Assembly: GCA_963750735.1 (NCBI GenBank)
Contig: CAVVRY010000002.1
Location: 1 to 64,000 of the forward strand
Direction: 5' to 3'
Source of the DNA: JANTGF01 sp963750735
GTDB lineage: Bacteria; Bacteroidota; Bacteroidia; Bacteroidales; VadinHA17
DNA: 64,000 bases
In this document: one piece after another, positions 27,444 through 36,675 of the stretch
How the letters are laid out: each line of letters begins with the position of its first letter
How positions within the stretch are numbered: the stretch's first letter is position 1
Program-made: the position numbers and the translations under genes
Notes under the pieces: model-generated
What the model was told of the DNA's origin: nothing
Databases searched by the model: none
What the model saw: the letters and a program-made list of their open reading frames with translations, nothing else

Positions 27444-29588
27444 ATGGCGCAAAAGACAACATCATTTGGCCCAGAACCGGTAACTACTAAAAAATTAAAT
27501 GTTTTTGGTGGAGTATTTACACCTGATGTGTTGACCATTCTGGGAGTAATCATGTACCTTCGACTGGGATGGGTAGTGGGCAATGCCGGACTATTGGGTG
27601 CTATACTAATCATTCTTCTCGCCAAAACAATCACCATTTGTACGGCATTATCAATGTCGTCGATTACAACGAATATAAAGATTGGCTCAGGAGGGGCATA
27701 TTCCATCATCACAAAATCCCTTGGACTGGAAGCCGGAGGTAGCATTGGCATTCCTTTTTACATTTCACAGACTCTGGCCACTGCACTATATATAGTAGGA
27801 TTTACAGAAGGGTGGATGCATGTTTTTCCAGATCATCCTCATGTTTTGGTTTCCATTATTGCCTGGCTTCTGCTTGTAAGTATCTCATACATCAGTGCAC
27901 ACTTTGCCATAAAAATTCAATATTTCATTATGGTAATTGTAGCCATGTCAATACTTTCGTTTGTATTCACACGCAATGAACCAAATACAACAATTAATGT
28001 AATCGGTAAATTTGAAGATGCCAGTTTCTGGCAGGTATTTGCTATTTTCTTTCCTGCTGTCACTGGTATAATGGCCGGAGCTAACCTTTCAGGGGACCTG
28101 GCCAATCCAAGAAAAGCAATACCTCTTGGAACATTGAGCGCCATAGGTGTTACAATGATTATCTACATAATAATGGCTATTGTTGCAGCAAAATTTATTT
28201 CACCGGCAGAACTTCGCAGCAATCAAATGGTTATGGTTGATTATGCATTTTGGGGACCTATTGTATTAATGGGTATTCTGGCTGCAACTTTTTCCTCAGC
28301 CCTGGGAAGTCTTATTGGAGCTCCTCGCATTTTGCAGGCTTTGTCAGAGCAAAAGACAGTCCCTTTGTACCAGATTTTTTCTAAGAAAACTCCAAACAAT
28401 GAACCTCGAAATGCTACTATTTTCACCTCTCTAATAATTCTAGCCGCTCTGCTATTGGGTAATTTAGATGCTCTTGCTGCATTGATTACAATGTTTTTTT
28501 TAATAACATATGGAATGATCAACCTTGTGGTTTTTATGCAACAAAGCATGAAAATCATTAGCTTCAGGCCTACTTTCAAAATACCAATGTTTGTTTCATT
28601 GTTGGGTGCTGTTGGCAGTATTTTTGTGATGTTCCTAATCAATCCGGTTTTTAGTCTTGTTGCATTTGCAGTAATTATCAGCCTCTACATTTGGCTTGGA
28701 AGACGTGGTCTGAAATCAGATTCAGGTGACATACGTGGTGGTTTTTTCCTTGTCTTAGCTGAAAAAGCCTCACGACTTGCAGCCAAGTTTCCCCGGCATC
28801 AAGTTTCCTGGAAGCCTGATTTATTAATCCCTATCAAAGACCCTGATACCTGGACAGGATCTGTTCAATTTATCAAAAATATTGTTTATCCTTCAGGGAG
28901 TGTATTTGCTTTTACTGTAAAAGACCATGATCTGGAAGCCACGGAGAAAAGTCTTTCAGAGCTATTAAGCCCACTCGAGGGAAAGAACCTGCTGGTGCAT
29001 TCTATTGTTCTTGAACACAAAAAGTTCCTGCCCGGAGCACGACTTATTATGCAAACCCTTAAGGCAGGAGCTATGCGGCCAAACACCCTGTTCTTAACCC
29101 TGGGAAACAATGTGACAAAAGAATCTTTAATTTCGAAGTTATCTGTTTATGCTTCCAATAATGACCTTGGAACCATCATGTTGCGTCAACATCCTAAAAT
29201 TGAATTTGGTGCACAAAAAACTATTAATCTCTGGTTGAGAGATAAAAGTCCAAACTTCCATTTAGCTGTTCTCACCGCTTTGCAACTCCAACTCAACTGG
29301 CAGGGTAACTTAAATTTAATTTCTGTTGGTTTGGAGGAAGCTGATCGAAAACGTCTTTACAAATTTTTGGAACACATTAATGACCAGGCACGTCTTCCAT
29401 CAATGACAGAGTATTACGTTTTTATTGGAAATTTCATGGATTCTTTACAAAAAGCCCCTAAGGCTGATATAAATATTTTTGGTCTGGCTGATACCCTGTA
29501 TTTTGATTTCTTGCGGGAAGCTCCTGACTTAACCAATTCATCCTGCTTATTTATAAGAGATTCAGGAAAAGAAAGTGCAATGGTATAG
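27444..29588 (+). CDS. SLC12-like cation-chloride/amino acid cotransporter
   Basis: 714 residues with about twelve membrane helices in residues 20-430. The helix-1 region VFTPDVLTILGVIMYLRLGWVVG and MAGANLSGDLANPRKAIPLGT resemble the SLC12 (Na-K-Cl and K-Cl cotransporter) branch of the APC superfamily. Residues about 440-710 form a cytosolic domain like the SLC12 C-terminus, with WKPDLLIPIKDPDTWTG. Eukaryotic relatives move Na/K with Cl; a bacterial substrate is not established. It is transcribed alone, 286 bp from the GH2 start. Confidence 0.85.
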   Translation: MAQKTTSFGPEPVTTKKLNVFGGVFTPDVLTILGVIMYLRLGWVVGNAGLLGAILIILLAKTITICTALSMSSITTNIKIGSGGAYSIITKSLGLEAGGSIGIPFYISQTLATALYIVGFTEGWMHVFPDHPHVLVSIIAWLLLVSISYISAHFAIKIQYFIMVIVAMSILSFVFTRNEPNTTINVIGKFEDASFWQVFAIFFPAVTGIMAGANLSGDLANPRKAIPLGTLSAIGVTMIIYIIMAIVAAKFISPAELRSNQMVMVDYAFWGPIVLMGILAATFSSALGSLIGAPRILQALSEQKTVPLYQIFSKKTPNNEPRNATIFTSLIILAALLLGNLDALAALITMFFLITYGMINLVVFMQQSMKIISFRPTFKIPMFVSLLGAVGSIFVMFLINPVFSLVAFAVIISLYIWLGRRGLKSDSGDIRGGFFLVLAEKASRLAAKFPRHQVSWKPDLLIPIKDPDTWTGSVQFIKNIVYPSGSVFAFTVKDHDLEATEKSLSELLSPLEGKNLLVHSIVLEHKKFLPGARLIMQTLKAGAMRPNTLFLTLGNNVTKESLISKLSVYASNNDLGTIMLRQHPKIEFGAQKTINLWLRDKSPNFHLAVLTALQLQLNWQGNLNLISVGLEEADRKRLYKFLEHINDQARLPSMTEYYVFIGNFMDSLQKAPKADINIFGLADTLYFDFLREAPDLTNSSCLFIRDSGKESAMV

Positions 29589-29663
29589 TAAACTTTTTCA
29601 TAACTTTATTTTAGTTTTACGCAGCAGATCTATGATATTTTCGTCGGTATCATGTACATGTGG

Positions 29664-29690
29664 TGTAACATTTCAGTACTTTAAAACGTC
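29664..29690 (+). promoter_or_regulatory. ECF-type promoter of the sigma gene
   Basis: TGTAAC (29664-29669), 17 bp spacer, CGTC (29687-29690), 19 bp before the ATG at 29710. The same elements with exactly the same 17 bp spacer occur at 31342-31368, upstream of the outer-membrane gene that follows the anti-sigma gene. An AAC-containing -35 and a CGTC-like -10 fit the general ECF sigma consensus, so autoregulation is likely. Confidence 0.75.
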
Positions 29691-29709
29691 GTAACATTGA
29701 TTCAGAAAG

Positions 29710-30195
29710 ATGACAGTTAAGGAATACAATAAAAGTGTGGACCTATATGCTGACAATATTTTTCGCTTTCTCCTAAAAAACACAAATGATGAAGAAAAAG
29801 CGAAAGACATGGTGCAGGACTGTTATGAGAAGTTATGGATTAAGATAGATTCAGTCTCGTTTTCAAAGGTAAGATCATACCTGTTTTCTACAGCATATCA
29901 TACATTTATTGATGAAATCAGGAAAGAAAAATCAAAGGATCAATATATAAGCAATTATAAAGGAGATACACAGTTCAACGATCAGTATTCTGATATGAAT
30001 GAAATCCTTCATAAATTGATTTTACAATTGCCTGAAAATCAGCGCTCAGTTATTCTTTTAAGAGACTATGAAGGCTACTCTTATAATGAAATCGCTGAAA
30101 TTTTGGATCTTTCTGAATCACAGGTCAAAGTATATATATACAGGGGCCGAATGTTTTTAAAAGAACGCATTGGCAAAGTAGAGGTATTGTTATAA
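29710..30195 (+). CDS. ECF RNA polymerase sigma factor
   Basis: 161 residues. Region 2 lies at about residues 5-70 (EYNKSVDLYADNIFRFLLKN, then AKDMVQDCYEKLWIK) and region 4 at about 105-155 (LPENQRSVILLRDYEGYSYNE, helix-turn-helix IAEILDLSESQVKVYIYRGR). It is a small RpoE-like ECF factor. It is followed after 2 bp by a putative anti-sigma gene (30198) with a single internal membrane helix, the usual Bacteroidota pairing. The promoter at 29664-29690 suggests autoregulation. Confidence 0.93.
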   Translation: MTVKEYNKSVDLYADNIFRFLLKNTNDEEKAKDMVQDCYEKLWIKIDSVSFSKVRSYLFSTAYHTFIDEIRKEKSKDQYISNYKGDTQFNDQYSDMNEILHKLILQLPENQRSVILLRDYEGYSYNEIAEILDLSESQVKVYIYRGRMFLKERIGKVEVLL

Positions 30196-30197
30196 GT

Positions 30198-31299
30198 ATG
30201 AGATTTACACGCGATAATTATGAGCTTTTCATAATAGATTACCTGGAAGGTAATTTAAATGCCAGCGATCTGTCTGAATTCGAGTCGTTCTTGAATCTGA
30301 ATCCTGATATTAGTGAATCTTTGATTTCGTTCAATGAATTTTCTTTAAAACCAGAAGAAGTTAAACTTCAGGATAAGTCCACACTGCTTAAAACAAACTC
30401 TGACCTTTTTAATAGCATTCCTGAGGATGCAATGAAATGCATTGCTTATCTTGAAAAGGATTTAACTACAGAAGAAGAAACAGCCTTTGAAAAGCTGACT
30501 TCGGAAAAGCCAGATTTATTTGGACTGGTTAAAGATTTTGAACTTGCATTTCTAACTCCCCCTGTTATTCAGTTTGAAGATAAGGAGCAACTTAAAAAAC
30601 CCGTTGTAATATTTACTCGCAGACTTCTATGGATCCCATCTGCAGCAGCGGCTATTGTTTTAGTATTCTTCCTTTTAAAGTCGATTTCTTTAGTACCTAC
30701 ACCTCCAGGTAGCGTAGGTTCACAAATATCTCAATCTCAGCAGGAAATACAAAATGCTTTACCTGAAAAAGGTCCGAATTCACAAAATTTGATATCAAAA
30801 AATACAGCGGTAGATAGTTGGAAAAACTCAAGAACGCACAAAAAGCAATATTGTTGATTATCAGTCAAATGTGGCAATTGTTGAATCAAATTTTATACAT
30901 GATGAAAAGATTGCTCCTTTGTCTGTGCGAAGTATGAGTTTAAATACAGTTCCACTGCTTGAAAGAAAAACCGAAGCTTTAAAATCAGAGAAAAATTATG
31001 CCTCTGATCTACACCCTCCTGTTATTATTATCCCCGGAGAATTAACTCCTCAGGTTTTATCTGCTTTTGAGGCTTATACAATTGAAGACTTTAGGGTAAA
31101 ATTGCTCAATCCTTCCAAGACTGAACAGGCAAAGACCCCATTACTGGTTTCATTGGCTGATGCTGGCATTAAGGGTGCAAATAAAATTACTGGGGGTAAG
31201 ATGGAGTTAAATACAGCATCTGATAATCAGGGGAAACTTACAGCTTTTGCTTTTAATTCCAGGGGCCTTAAAATCGCATCCGGCATTAAAAAGAAATGA
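30198..31299 (+). CDS. Putative anti-sigma factor with one membrane helix, frameshifted
   Basis: Two frames (30198-30857 and 30871-31299) form one protein of about 366 residues once one A is dropped from the A5 run near 30822-30826, turning SWKNSRT into SWKTQERTKSNIVDYQSN. The N-terminal 130 residues are acidic and cytoplasmic, beginning MRFTRDNYELFIIDYLEGNL, like Bacteroidota anti-sigma proteins that lack a zinc finger. A membrane helix lies at about 138-158 (RRLLWIPSAAAAIVLVFFLL). The periplasmic tail is low-complexity. It likely holds the adjacent sigma factor inactive until an envelope signal. The span is one base over a multiple of three. Confidence 0.75.
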
Positions 31300-31341
31300 T
31301 TCCGGTTATCCACAAAAAATATACAATAGCTCATAATTTCC

Positions 31342-31368
31342 TGTAACTTTTATCTGGAGTTAGACGTC
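31342..31368 (+). promoter_or_regulatory. ECF-type promoter of the barrel gene
   Basis: TGTAAC (31342-31347), 17 bp, CGTC (31365-31368), 33 bp before the ATG at 31401. Identical elements and spacing to the site upstream of the ECF sigma gene (29664-29690) suggest that the sigma factor drives this downstream outer-membrane gene directly. Confidence 0.7.
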
Positions 31369-31400
31369 ATAGCTACAGAAATCAATCTAAAATTTTAACT

Positions 31401-32324
31401 ATGAAAAAATATATTTTATTTCCTGTTATCCTTTCTATAATTTGTTCAGTAAGTTTGGCTGAAACTGATACCACAAATGTAAAAGTTGGTCCAAACAAAG
31501 TTGTACGCGTTGTTGACAATTTTGATGGTACAAGGGTTGTTGTGGGTCAAAACGGCAATATTATTGTCGATGAAAAAGATGATACTGTAAAAGTTAAAAT
31601 TGGAAAAAGAGGTATTAAAATCACTGATGGGTGGGATGGTACGCAGGTAGAATTTTTAGATGAAAGTGAGCTTGAAAAAGAATTCAACTTTAAATCAAAG
31701 CCCCGATTCAGAGGCCATTGGGCAGGGTTTGAGCTAGGCCTTAACAACTATTTAACTCCCAGCGGTTCATTTCCAAGCAGTTTCCTCACTTTAAATTCGG
31801 GAAAATCCTGGAATGTGAATATAAATTTTCTTCAGTACAGTATTAACTTAAGCAATCAAAATATTGGAATAGTCACCGGCTTAGGCTTTCAAATGAACGA
31901 CTATAAATTCAGTCGTAACAGCAGTATTGAAAAAGACGAAAATGACGTTATTGTTGAGATTCCATTTGACGACATAAACCTGAAAATGTCAAAATTTCAT
32001 GCAAATTATCTGACCCTACCATTGATTTTTGAGTTTCACATAAATCCTGAAAAATACGGCCGAAGATTTTTTATCAGTGCAGGTGTAATCGGTAGTATGA
32101 AACTTTGGTCATACACAAAAATTAAATATTACAATCCTGGTAAGATTAAAGCCAAAAAGTATGACGACCTGAGTATAAATCCCTGGCAGGCAGCCGCCAC
32201 ACTCAGGATAGGGTTCAAGTTTATTAAAGTCTTCGTGAATTACAATTTTGTTACCTTATTCCGATCCGACAAAGCAGAACCCCTGTATCCTATTTCTGCA
32301 GGCCTGGTATTGCTAAGCTTTTAG
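31401..32324 (+). CDS. Outer-membrane beta-barrel protein, likely ECF regulon member
   Basis: 307 residues. Signal peptide at about 1-20. A short N-terminal region with NFDGTRVVVGQNGN and DGWDGTQVEF repeat-like motifs, then about eight amphipathic strands (residues 100-305) with MNDYKFSRN and YLTLPLIFEFHINP, typical of PorT-like barrel proteins (PF13568 type). It ends in SAGLVLLSF, a C-terminal Phe. It has its own ECF-type promoter and may act in envelope sensing with the sigma/anti-sigma pair. Confidence 0.75.
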   Translation: MKKYILFPVILSIICSVSLAETDTTNVKVGPNKVVRVVDNFDGTRVVVGQNGNIIVDEKDDTVKVKIGKRGIKITDGWDGTQVEFLDESELEKEFNFKSKPRFRGHWAGFELGLNNYLTPSGSFPSSFLTLNSGKSWNVNINFLQYSINLSNQNIGIVTGLGFQMNDYKFSRNSSIEKDENDVIVEIPFDDINLKMSKFHANYLTLPLIFEFHINPEKYGRRFFISAGVIGSMKLWSYTKIKYYNPGKIKAKKYDDLSINPWQAAATLRIGFKFIKVFVNYNFVTLFRSDKAEPLYPISAGLVLLSF

Positions 32325-32482
32325 CAGAAATATCAATATATATCTCCATAAATTTGCAAATCTCCCCAGGGCAAGAATTGATATAAAAAACAAGTAATCA
32401 ATTGCCTTTGGGTAAGGCTGATATTTTTTATTAGTACTTCAGGGAATTTCATATCTTTATGAATCTAACCTGAAGTTTTATT

Positions 32483-33253
32483 ATGTCAGTAAACTTGAAC
32501 GAAAAAGAATTGCGGAGGTACCAAAGGCAAATAATGATTCCTGAAATCGGACCTGAGGGTCAGGAAAGAATTAAACATGCAAAGGTACTGGTGGTTGGCG
32601 CTGGTGGATTAGGTTGTCCTATTTTGCAATATCTATCGGCTGCAGGAGTTGGAACATTGGGGATTATGGATAATGAAAAAGTTGATGAAAGTAATTTACA
32701 GAGACAGTTATTATATGGCATTAACGACATTGGAAAGCTGAAGGCTATAATAGCCCGGCAACGATTAATGGAGCTTAATAATCTTCCCGAATATAAGGTG
32801 CTGAATATTTTGCTTACCGAAAAAAATGCCCTTGAAATTATCCCTGAATATGATATAGTAGTTGATGCCACAGATAATTTTGAAAGCAGGTACCTTATCA
32901 GTGATGCTTGTGTAATCCTTAAAAAACCAATGGTTTATGGATCTATTTATAAATTTGAAGGTCAGGTTTCAGTTTTCAACTATAAAAACGGACCTTCATT
33001 GCGTTGCCTGAATCCGTGCCCTCCTAAAGAAAATGAAGCTCCTGTTCCATCAAATGTTGGTGTAATAGGGGTTTTACCAGGGATAATAGGTTCTATGCAG
33101 GCCAATGAAGTACTTAAAATCATTCTTGAAAAAGGAAATATATTATCCGGAAAATTACGGATAATTGACATCTTTAATCATAGAAACTATAGCATTCAAA
33201 TAAAACCCAATCCAAAAAATTTATCCAGAAAAAAACTTCAGGAAAATTATTAA
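32483..33253 (+). CDS. MoeB/ThiF/HesA-like E1 adenylyltransferase, atypical
   Basis: 256 residues. ATP-binding loop VVGAGGLGCPILQYLSAAG and catalytic pocket DVDATDNFESRYLISDAC-like segments identify the MoeB/ThiF/HesA family, which adenylates the C-terminus of small sulfur-carrier proteins (ThiS, MoaD). The Cys-containing SCAEAGVLG-type segment reads PSNVGVIGVLPGIIG here, with Asn instead of Cys, and the C-terminal Cys pair usually binding zinc is absent. It may use another mechanism or partner. No ThiS, MoaD or rhodanese gene is adjacent; a peptidase follows 20 bp downstream. Confidence 0.85.
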   Translation: MSVNLNEKELRRYQRQIMIPEIGPEGQERIKHAKVLVVGAGGLGCPILQYLSAAGVGTLGIMDNEKVDESNLQRQLLYGINDIGKLKAIIARQRLMELNNLPEYKVLNILLTEKNALEIIPEYDIVVDATDNFESRYLISDACVILKKPMVYGSIYKFEGQVSVFNYKNGPSLRCLNPCPPKENEAPVPSNVGVIGVLPGIIGSMQANEVLKIILEKGNILSGKLRIIDIFNHRNYSIQIKPNPKNLSRKKLQENY

Positions 33254-33273
33254 CAACTTTCAATATATTAAAT

Positions 33274-33984
33274 ATGAGACTTTTACTAATCAGTAATTCT
33301 ACCAATGCAGGAGAAGAATATTTGCATCACCCAAAAGAACAAATTAAAAAGTTTTTAGGAGCAGAGAAAATAACCTGTCTTTTTATTCCTTATGCTGCTG
33401 TAACCTTTTCTTTCGATAATTATGAAAAAAAGGTGCAGGAAAGATTTCAGGAACTGGGGCATGAAGTTCGCTCAATACATCGTTTTTTAGATCCAGTTCA
33501 GGCTATTGAGGAAGCAGAAGCAATTGTTGTTGGTGGTGGGAACACCTGGCAACTTACAAAAATGCTGCAGGATAAGGGATTGATTGATCCACTGGTTAAA
33601 AAAGTACGAAATGGAATTCCATATATTGGTTGGAGTGCTGGATCAAATATTGCCTGCCCAAGTATAAAAACAACCAACGATATGCCTATTGTTGAGCCTG
33701 ATAGCTTTTCTGTAGGAAATATGGTCCCTTTCCAGATAAATCCTCATTATCTCGACGCAAACCCTGAAGGTCATGCCGGAGAAACAAGAGAAATGCGAAT
33801 TGAAGAATTTCTTGCTGTTAATAAAAATATGTATGTTGTTGGTTTACGAGAAGGCACCATGTTGCTCTATGAAAATGAAAGCCTCAGGCTTATTGGACCG
33901 AGAAAAGCCAGAATTTTTAAGTTCGGTGCCGAAGCTCACGAAGTAGACGTTGACGCAGATTTGAGCTTTCTGCTTGAAAAATAA
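33274..33984 (+). CDS. pepE: Alpha-aspartyl dipeptidase (peptidase E, S51)
   Basis: 236 residues, the usual length of PepE. The catalytic Ser sits in GWSAGSNIACPSI; VVGGGNTWQL and QINPHYLDANPEGHAGETREMRIEEF match the S51 family. PepE hydrolyses dipeptides with N-terminal Asp in the cytoplasm. It follows the ThiF-like gene by 20 bp in the same direction and may be co-transcribed. Confidence 0.92.
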   Translation: MRLLLISNSTNAGEEYLHHPKEQIKKFLGAEKITCLFIPYAAVTFSFDNYEKKVQERFQELGHEVRSIHRFLDPVQAIEEAEAIVVGGGNTWQLTKMLQDKGLIDPLVKKVRNGIPYIGWSAGSNIACPSIKTTNDMPIVEPDSFSVGNMVPFQINPHYLDANPEGHAGETREMRIEEFLAVNKNMYVVGLREGTMLLYENESLRLIGPRKARIFKFGAEAHEVDVDADLSFLLEK

Positions 33985-34092
33985 AAAAATCTTTTTCATG
34001 AATAAGGAATTGTAAAGATCCTGGCCCCATTTTTGCCATGCCTAATTCTATTGATTAAAATCTTAATTTTACACAATATTTTAAGGTGTCGA

Positions 34093-36645
34093 ATGAAGGC
34101 TTTCAGGCGATTTTTTATAATTCTCTTTTTCTTATTCCTGACTTTGGTTGGTATTGGAATTGTGCTGTTTCAAATTAACCAAAAAAAAATTAAGCAACAG
34201 TTACTTGCTGAGCTAAATGAACAACTAACTACTCTGGTTGATGTTGAAGATATTTCTTTTAACTTTCTTCGACATTTTCCCAACATAACTGCAAATTTCA
34301 AGCAGGCCACTATCTACTCACCTAAAGACTTCAACTCTAAATATTCAAATGAAATAAGCATAGATACCCTTCTGAATGTTAACAATATATATCTTGAATT
34401 AAATTCTTTTAGGTTAATCCAAAAAAAGATAATATTTAATAAAATCCTATTAAATGATGGCTGGCTAAATATTATAGTAAATGAAAATGGACTTAACAAT
34501 TATCAGGTTTTCAAATCCAATAAAGAAAAGAATTCTGATGAGTATTCTCTTAATTTTAAATCGGTTGAACTTAAAAACATTGATTTCAAATATCATGACC
34601 TGGCAAAAGATTTGATAGTAAATTCATCAATAAATGAATTCAAATCGGGTAGAAAGGATAAAAAAACATCGATCAAGATTCAATCAAAAATTACAATTCA
34701 GGAATTAAAATCAAAGGAAACTCTTATTCTGTATAATAAAACCTTAATTGCAAATATTGAAATGTCAGTTAACGAGGATGTGTTTACCATTTCAATAGGG
34801 AGTCTCGATTATGCTGGTATTCGTGCTAATATTTCCGGGACAATAGAGAAGAAAGAAGAGCTATTTATAAATTGGATTGTGAACAGTTCTGATAATAAGA
34901 TCAAAAATTTGATTCAATTAATTCCTGAAAGCATTCAAAATAAGTTTAAATCATTAAAAGTTGAGGGAAATTTGGCTGTTCAGGGGTCTATTAAGGGTCT
35001 GTTGGGAAACAATAAGTACCCCCATATAGATTTTCAATTCGATATTAAAAAGGGGCTATTTTTCGATTCTAAATCAAAGTTAAAGTTTTCAAATATAAGA
35101 GCATCTGGTGATTGGAACAATGGCAAGCAAAATAGGGCAACGACAACTATGATAAGACTTAATAGTTTTAACGCCGAGATTGGAGGAGAAACAATAAGTG
35201 GTTCCTACAATTTACAAAACCTGGAAGAACCTTTTATTAAACTAACAACGACTGGCACTTTTAATCTTAAGGAATTTGTAAAACTAACTCCAAATTCTGA
35301 TGCTGAAATTTTAGATGGACTGGCCAAAGTGAATATTTCTGTTACCGGAAAACTAAAAGAGTTTCGGAAAATTTCTTTAAATGATCTCGAAAAATTTAGT
35401 CCGGTTGGTCAGGTGGAATTGGTAAATGTAAATTATAAAACATTCAAACGACCCATTTTATATTCGTCGGTTTCAGGAAAAATTAGCCTGGGAGAGCGTT
35501 TTTTACTTGATAGTTTATATCTTGAGATAAACGATAATCCAATTACTATTAGTGGTGAGGCAAAGAATGTTCTTCCCTATTTAAATGAAAAAAGAAAACC
35601 ATTGATAATTACCGGTATGGCGGAATCTCCCCATTTCGATCTAACAAATATTATTTCCGGGAAAGAGAAAAGAGCTTCCAGCAAACCTTTGCTGTTTCCT
35701 GAATATATTGAAGCCTATATTAAGCTGGATGCTGATAGATTTTCCTACAACAAGTTCGAAACAGAAAATCTTAGCTGCTCTCTTCTATACACGCCAGCCT
35801 CCCTGATTTTAGACAATGTTAGCTTTAGCACAATGAATGGGGAGGCTAATGGTGATATAACTATTTTTGAACAATCTGATTCTGTCTTACAGATGCATAT
35901 TCTTGCCCATATCAACAATATTGACATTCAGAAACTGTTTTTCCAAATGAATGATTTTGGCCAAACATTTATCAAAGCCGATAACCTCAAAGGAAATGTT
36001 TCAGGAGATATAAAGTTCTACTCAAAATGGTCAAACGAACTTAGAATAGATAAAAAAAGTGTCATTGCGGAAAGTAATTATACAATTGAGAATGGGAAAT
36101 TAGTTGATTTTGAACCTATTCAGAAGCTTTCAAGGTTTATTGAGGTTGAGGAACTCAAAAACATTGAGTTTTCAAAGATGGAAAACGACGTATATATTAA
36201 AAATGAGACCATAAACATTCCAATGATGGAAATTAATTCCTCCGCTTTTAGTATTGAAGCATCTGGTATACATTATTTTAATAAAAATTATACGTATAAT
36301 ATTAATGTTTTGTTGTCGGATATTCTTGCTTCTAAGGCAAAGAAAAAAAAGAAAGAAAATTCGGAGTTCGGTATAATTGAGGATGATGGATTGGGTAAAA
36401 CCATGATTCCTTTGAAAATAATTGGGGATGGAAAGGATATAAAAGTCTCCTACGACAGAAAGGGCATGACCAGAAATATTAAGACTAATCTGCAAAAAGA
36501 AAGACAAAATCTGAAACAAATTTTCAGCAACGAATTTGGAAAACAAAAAGCAGATTCAACAGCATTGTCAGGCAAAAAAGAAACGAAAAAGTTCAAAATT
36601 ACATGGGAGGAAGAAGAAGTTCCTGATTCAATAATTAAAAAATAA
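34093..36645 (+). CDS. AsmA-family inner-membrane/periplasmic protein
   Basis: About 850 residues from the ATG at 34093; a start at 34033 is possible, but the downstream one gives the usual short cytoplasmic end followed by the helix RFFIILFFLFLTLVGIGIVLF. The rest is a long periplasmic region of beta-rich repeats, with LEVNNIYLEL and VKVNISVTGKL-type segments and an AsmA C-terminal region near 790-830. AsmA-like proteins are bridge-like lipid-transfer or outer-membrane assembly factors. The C-terminal tail is charged. It is followed by a histidine kinase in the same direction. Confidence 0.8.
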   Translation: MKAFRRFFIILFFLFLTLVGIGIVLFQINQKKIKQQLLAELNEQLTTLVDVEDISFNFLRHFPNITANFKQATIYSPKDFNSKYSNEISIDTLLNVNNIYLELNSFRLIQKKIIFNKILLNDGWLNIIVNENGLNNYQVFKSNKEKNSDEYSLNFKSVELKNIDFKYHDLAKDLIVNSSINEFKSGRKDKKTSIKIQSKITIQELKSKETLILYNKTLIANIEMSVNEDVFTISIGSLDYAGIRANISGTIEKKEELFINWIVNSSDNKIKNLIQLIPESIQNKFKSLKVEGNLAVQGSIKGLLGNNKYPHIDFQFDIKKGLFFDSKSKLKFSNIRASGDWNNGKQNRATTTMIRLNSFNAEIGGETISGSYNLQNLEEPFIKLTTTGTFNLKEFVKLTPNSDAEILDGLAKVNISVTGKLKEFRKISLNDLEKFSPVGQVELVNVNYKTFKRPILYSSVSGKISLGERFLLDSLYLEINDNPITISGEAKNVLPYLNEKRKPLIITGMAESPHFDLTNIISGKEKRASSKPLLFPEYIEAYIKLDADRFSYNKFETENLSCSLLYTPASLILDNVSFSTMNGEANGDITIFEQSDSVLQMHILAHINNIDIQKLFFQMNDFGQTFIKADNLKGNVSGDIKFYSKWSNELRIDKKSVIAESNYTIENGKLVDFEPIQKLSRFIEVEELKNIEFSKMENDVYIKNETINIPMMEINSSAFSIEASGIHYFNKNYTYNINVLLSDILASKAKKKKKENSEFGIIEDDGLGKTMIPLKIIGDGKDIKVSYDRKGMTRNIKTNLQKERQNLKQIFSNEFGKQKADSTALSGKKETKKFKITWEEEEVPDSIIKK

Positions 36646-36675
36646 TCAATCGTATAACTAAAATTCTATTCTCTT

